Source: CAYJHC01 sp964370075 (GTDB taxonomy: Bacteria; Bacillota; Clostridia; Peptostreptococcales; Anaerovoracaceae). From it: 25,346 nucleotides of DNA. The stretch is from assembly GCA_964370075.1 (NCBI GenBank), contig CAYJHC010000017.1:1-25346 (forward strand). The letters are read 5' to 3'. Of this stretch, positions 22,617 to 25,346 are shown piece by piece. How positions within the stretch are numbered: position 1 is the stretch's first letter; each line of letters starts with the position of its first letter. The notes under the pieces were generated by a model that worked only from the letters and a program-made list of their open reading frames with translations, had not been told where the DNA came from and ran no database searches. Made by a program: the position numbers and the translations under genes.

Positions 22617-23285
22617 CTAATCCTTTGAAATTACGATAATCACCTTTCCCCCTTCTTTATCAATAATTACACTTTGATCGTTGATAAATTGGTTGCTAAT
22701 ACCCACAGGATAGGTGTTTGTCATTGTGTAATTGGATAAAGTGTATTTTGCTCCTAAAATGGAAAGATTATTTACTTTTTCATTGAAAGAGAAAATAGAA
22801 AAATATTTTCCTTTCACTTCCTGTGGCAGAATAATATGATTTTTGGGAGTGACAAAAACTAGATTGTTTGCATTGCCTAGAAAGCAGGTAATCTTTTCTG
22901 AAGAATAGTAGGCCAAGTTTTGAATTACAGCTAATGTATGGTCAATTCTTCCGCCCATACCTCCAATAACTAGAATTTCATCACAGCCCTTTTCAATTGC
23001 AAATTCAATGGCTAAAGCTGTATCTGTTAAATCTTTTTCAGAGGGGTGAGGAATAACCTGGATATCAGGATGAAATTGAAGCGCTTTTTCTAAATTATCT
23101 TTATTAAATGAATCAAAGTCTCCTATTAGAAAGTCAGCTTTAATTTTTTCTTTCATAGCTAAGTTTAGCCCGCCATCTGCACAAATTATCAATGACTTTT
23201 CTAAGTCCCAATTTGAAAAAATCAAGGCATCCTTAATTGTTCCTTCAAGATAAGAACATATTATTACTGATTTATTGTATTTCAT
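22617..23285 (-). CDS. thiN: Thiamine pyrophosphokinase
   Basis: Transfers pyrophosphate from ATP to thiamine, giving the cofactor TPP. Signatures: CADGGLN, GDFDSF, SEKDLTDTALAIEF and GGMGGRIDHTLA, all in order, followed by the C-terminal TPK beta domain. Length (222) is standard. The ATG has no obvious Shine-Dalgarno sequence within 15 nt, which is unusual here, yet the N-terminus matches the family. Upstream is a long leader with potential to form competing helices (23286-23480). Confidence 0.94.
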   Translation of the reverse strand: MKYNKSVIICSYLEGTIKDALIFSNWDLEKSLIICADGGLNLAMKEKIKADFLIGDFDSFNKDNLEKALQFHPDIQVIPHPSEKDLTDTALAIEFAIEKGCDEILVIGGMGGRIDHTLAVIQNLAYYSSEKITCFLGNANNLVFVTPKNHIILPQEVKGKYFSIFSFNEKVNNLSILGAKYTLSNYTMTNTYPVGISNQFINDQSVIIDKEGGKVIIVISKD

Positions 23286-23480
23286 AACACTTGTATATTG
23301 TAATTACTCATCAAATGGGTAAAGAATATACTTTTCCTTTCTCCCTATGATTTTTCTCGCATAAGGTCGGTCATTTGTAAATTTAAAATTTCGTGTGTAC
23401 CTGTATTCCTTTTTTGCCTTAAGGATTAGGCAAAGGATATATACCCATTGAGTTGAATTAATGGGCATACCCTCTGTTTA
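23286..23480 (-). promoter_or_regulatory. thiN leader with competing helices
   Basis: On the minus strand, TGCCCATT (23467-23460) can pair with AATGGGTA (23449-23442). The latter can instead pair with TACCCATT (23321-23314) about 30 nt before thiN, closing a domain that holds hairpins TTTGCCT/AGGCAAA (23413-23434) and CCTTATG/CATAGGG (23343-23366). No TPP-riboswitch consensus was seen, and the start of transcription is not clear. The remaining gap up to the nfu promoter (to about 23613) holds only AT-rich sequence with short repeats (AATAAACT, TTGATA). Confidence 0.35.
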
Positions 23481-23613
23481 TTTGAACTTACTTCTATATA
23501 AGTTATCATTATTTATAAAATTTTTCAATTAAAATAATTAAAAGATCATAGCTAAAAATAAACTGCTAAGAATAATTAGAAATAAACTATTGATATTAAT
23601 TACCCTAAGGCTA

Positions 23614-23641
23614 TTGATAGAAATAATATTTGTTGTATACT
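23614..23641 (+). promoter_or_regulatory. Promoter of the NifU-like gene
   Basis: TTGATA (23614-23619), 16-nt spacer, TATACT (23636-23641), about 50 nt before the start codon. Confidence 0.6.
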
Positions 23642-23691
23642 AATTACGGAAGTTAATTGTTTTAGAGAAACATAAACAGTAAGAGGGAAAT

Positions 23692-23967
23692 ATGGAAAGA
23701 GAAAAGATAATTATAGCGTTGAAAGATAAAGTAGACCCAATATTAGAACAACACCATGGTGGGGCAATATTGACATCTTATGAAGATGGAGTAGCTTGGG
23801 TAAAGTTAACTGGTGCCTGTGCATCATGCCCTTCAGCACAAGGCACAATGGAAGATATAGTTAAGAGCATATTAATGGAAGAAATTTCAGAAATAAAAGA
23901 TGTAAAATTAGACAATAGCGTAAGTGAAGACTTGCTAGAAATGGCTAGAAAGTTATTGAAAAAATAG
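23692..23967 (+). CDS. NifU-like C-terminal domain (Nfu-type) Fe-S scaffold protein
   Basis: Small cytosolic protein that carries or delivers Fe-S clusters. It is 91 residues, a stand-alone Nfu domain: basic/amphipathic N-terminus, HHGGAILTSYEDGVAWVKL, then GACASCPSAQGT with the CxxC pair Cys43/Cys46, and a helical tail. The start follows AGAGGG. Its neighbour abfD encodes an enzyme with a [4Fe-4S] cluster, so it could mature that enzyme. This is only suggested by position; each gene has its own promoter and they are 190 nt apart. Confidence 0.92.
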   Translation: MEREKIIIALKDKVDPILEQHHGGAILTSYEDGVAWVKLTGACASCPSAQGTMEDIVKSILMEEISEIKDVKLDNSVSEDLLEMARKLLKK

Positions 23968-24034
23968 GCATGTAAGATAAAATGGAGCATTGTGAAAAAC
24001 GGATTTATTAAATTTATTAAATTGTGTCAAAAGT

Positions 24035-24064
24035 TTGCAAAATTTATTTAATTTATGCTATAAT
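24035..24064 (+). promoter_or_regulatory. Promoter of abfD (extended -10)
   Basis: TTGCAA (24035-24040), 18-nt spacer, TGCTATAAT (TATAAT at 24059-24064, preceded by an extended -10 TG). Start near 24071 gives a leader of about 87 nt. Confidence 0.65.
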
Positions 24065-24157
24065 AACAATGATAAGAGATTTAGTGAATGTAAAATGGCT
24101 AGTTTAGCCAGGAAAATGTAATATTAGTTTAATGATTTCGTAAGAAGGAGAAAAAAA

Positions 24158-25346
24158 ATGTTAATGACAGGAAAAGAGTACATCGAAAGTTTAAGAAAAC
24201 TAAAAACAAGGGTTTATATGTTTGGTGAAGAGATTGAAAACTGGGTAGACCATCCAATTATTAGACCTTCAATCAATTGTGTAGCAGTAACATATGATGC
24301 GGCACAAGATCCTGAATATGCAGACTTAATGACTGCAAAATCAAGCTTAACAGGTGAGACTATTAACAGATTTACACATCTTCATCAAAGCACTGATGAT
24401 TTAAGAAAAAAAGTTAAAATGCAAAGAATGCTAGGACAAAAAACTGCGTCATGTTTCCAAAGATGTGTAGGAATGGATGCGTTTAATGCTGTTTTTTCAA
24501 CAACATATGAAATTGACCAAAAACACGGAACAACTTATCATGAGAACTTCAAAAACTATCTAACTTATGTTCAAAAGAATGACATTATTGTTGATGGAGC
24601 AATGACTGACCCTAAAGGTGATAGAGGACTATCTCCTTCGAAGCAAGCTGATGCTGATCTTTTCTTAAGAATCGTTGAAAGAAGAGAAGATGGAATTGTT
24701 GTTAGAGGTTCAAAGGCTCACCAAACAGGTTCAATTAACTCACATGACCACATCATCATGCCTACAATGGCAATGGGTGAAGATGATAAAGACTATGCTG
24801 TATCATTTGCTTGCCCTTCAGATGCTGAGGGAATCTATATGATTTATGGTAGACAGTCTTGCGATACAAGAAAATTAGAAGAGGGAGCAGACATTGATCT
24901 TGGAAACAAAGAATTTGGTGGACAAGAAGCATTAGTAGTATTTGATGATGTATTTATTCCAAACAATATGATCTTCTTATGTGGAGAGTATGAATTTGCA
25001 GGAATGATGGTAGAGAGATTTGCTGGGTATCACAGACAATCATATGGTGGCTGTAAAGTTGGTGTAGGTGACGTAGTTATTGGAGCTGCAGCATTAGCGG
25101 CTGACTATAATGGAGCACAAAAAGCTTCTCACATTAAAGATAAGTTGATTGAAATGACTCATTTAAATGAAACTTTATTCTGTTGCGGAATTGCTTGTTC
25201 AGCAGAGGGATATGCAACTGCAGCTGGAAACTATCAAATCGATTTACTATTAGCAAATGTTTGTAAGCAAAATGTAACAAGACTTCCTTATGAAATCGTA
25301 AGATTAGCTGAGGATATTGCTGGTGGACTTATGGTAACAATGCCAG
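24158..25346 (+). CDS. abfD: 4-hydroxybutyryl-CoA dehydratase / vinylacetyl-CoA isomerase (3' end missing)
   Basis: Dehydrates 4-hydroxybutyryl-CoA to crotonyl-CoA through a radical mechanism with FAD and a [4Fe-4S] cluster; a key step of 4-aminobutyrate and succinate fermentation in Clostridia. The first 396 codons are present (family ~485). The known cluster ligands of the C. aminobutyricum enzyme, Cys99, Cys103, His292 and Cys299, are conserved at the same numbers here (SCFQRCVGMD, then YHRQSYGGC). ATG 24158 follows AAGGAG at 7-nt spacing; an ATG two codons later is also possible. The gene runs off the window, so its partners (4-hydroxybutyrate CoA-transferase, dehydrogenase) may lie beyond. 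It has its own promoter. Confidence 0.96.
   Translation, partial: MLMTGKEYIESLRKLKTRVYMFGEEIENWVDHPIIRPSINCVAVTYDAAQDPEYADLMTAKSSLTGETINRFTHLHQSTDDLRKKVKMQRMLGQKTASCFQRCVGMDAFNAVFSTTYEIDQKHGTTYHENFKNYLTYVQKNDIIVDGAMTDPKGDRGLSPSKQADADLFLRIVERREDGIVVRGSKAHQTGSINSHDHIIMPTMAMGEDDKDYAVSFACPSDAEGIYMIYGRQSCDTRKLEEGADIDLGNKEFGGQEALVVFDDVFIPNNMIFLCGEYEFAGMMVERFAGYHRQSYGGCKVGVGDVVIGAAALAADYNGAQKASHIKDKLIEMTHLNETLFCCGIACSAEGYATAAGNYQIDLLLANVCKQNVTRLPYEIVRLAEDIAGGLMVTMP

Noticed and set aside
23286..23480. TPP riboswitch upstream of thiN
   Set aside because: The conserved CUGAGA and the GGAUAAUGCCAGC-type region are not present on the minus strand.

Overview
The window is low-GC DNA with strong AGGAGG-type ribosome binding sites, compact operons and several intrinsic terminators. 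Together with 4-hydroxybutyryl-CoA dehydratase at the right edge and a tungstate uptake system, this points to a strictly anaerobic, probably amino-acid-fermenting Clostridia-type Firmicute. The taxon is inferred, not identified.

Left end (1-4756): the 3' part of ettA (ABC-F translation factor), a DEAD-box RNA helicase on the minus strand, and a zinc-ribbon membrane protein with eight 12-residue tandem repeats. The helicase has a sigma-A-type promoter and a leader in which one segment can pair either with an upstream arm or with the helicase's own Shine-Dalgarno sequence.

Aromatic block (4818-12333): aroF-aroB-aroA-aroC-pheA-aroE/aroK fusion-aroQ. These genes encode all seven shikimate steps to chorismate plus chorismate mutase/prephenate dehydratase, so the block runs from PEP and erythrose-4-phosphate to phenylpyruvate. 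It is preceded by a 31-codon leader ORF with a good ribosome binding site. Seven of nine consecutive codons (residues 9-17) are Phe or Tyr. A textbook intrinsic terminator follows, and a competing antiterminator pairing can be drawn. This is a strong candidate for ribosome-mediated attenuation in a Gram-positive, where T-boxes are the usual solution, and it is the most striking regulatory element here.

Middle (12330-14349): a promoter followed by a small lipoprotein, a two-gene (split) CHR-family transporter and a hot-dog thioesterase, tightly packed and in part translationally coupled.

Tungsten/molybdenum block (14374-20652): two MoeA-type genes on the minus strand, one fused to a C-terminal periplasmic-binding-like domain, are divergent from tupA-tupB-tupC (tungstate ABC importer). 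The tupA leader is about 230 nt long and holds a foldable multi-helix element followed by a terminator just before the Shine-Dalgarno site. It is a riboswitch-like arrangement and a possible Moco/Tuco-type control. moeA has a 7-codon upstream ORF and no Shine-Dalgarno of its own.

Right end (20664-25346): a beta-CASP metallo-beta-lactamase-fold RNase-like protein, a bidirectional terminator, thiN (thiamine pyrophosphokinase, minus strand, with a structured-looking leader), a NifU-like Fe-S protein, and the first 396 codons of abfD with all four known Fe-S ligands present. No tRNA, rRNA, insertion sequence or CRISPR array was seen.
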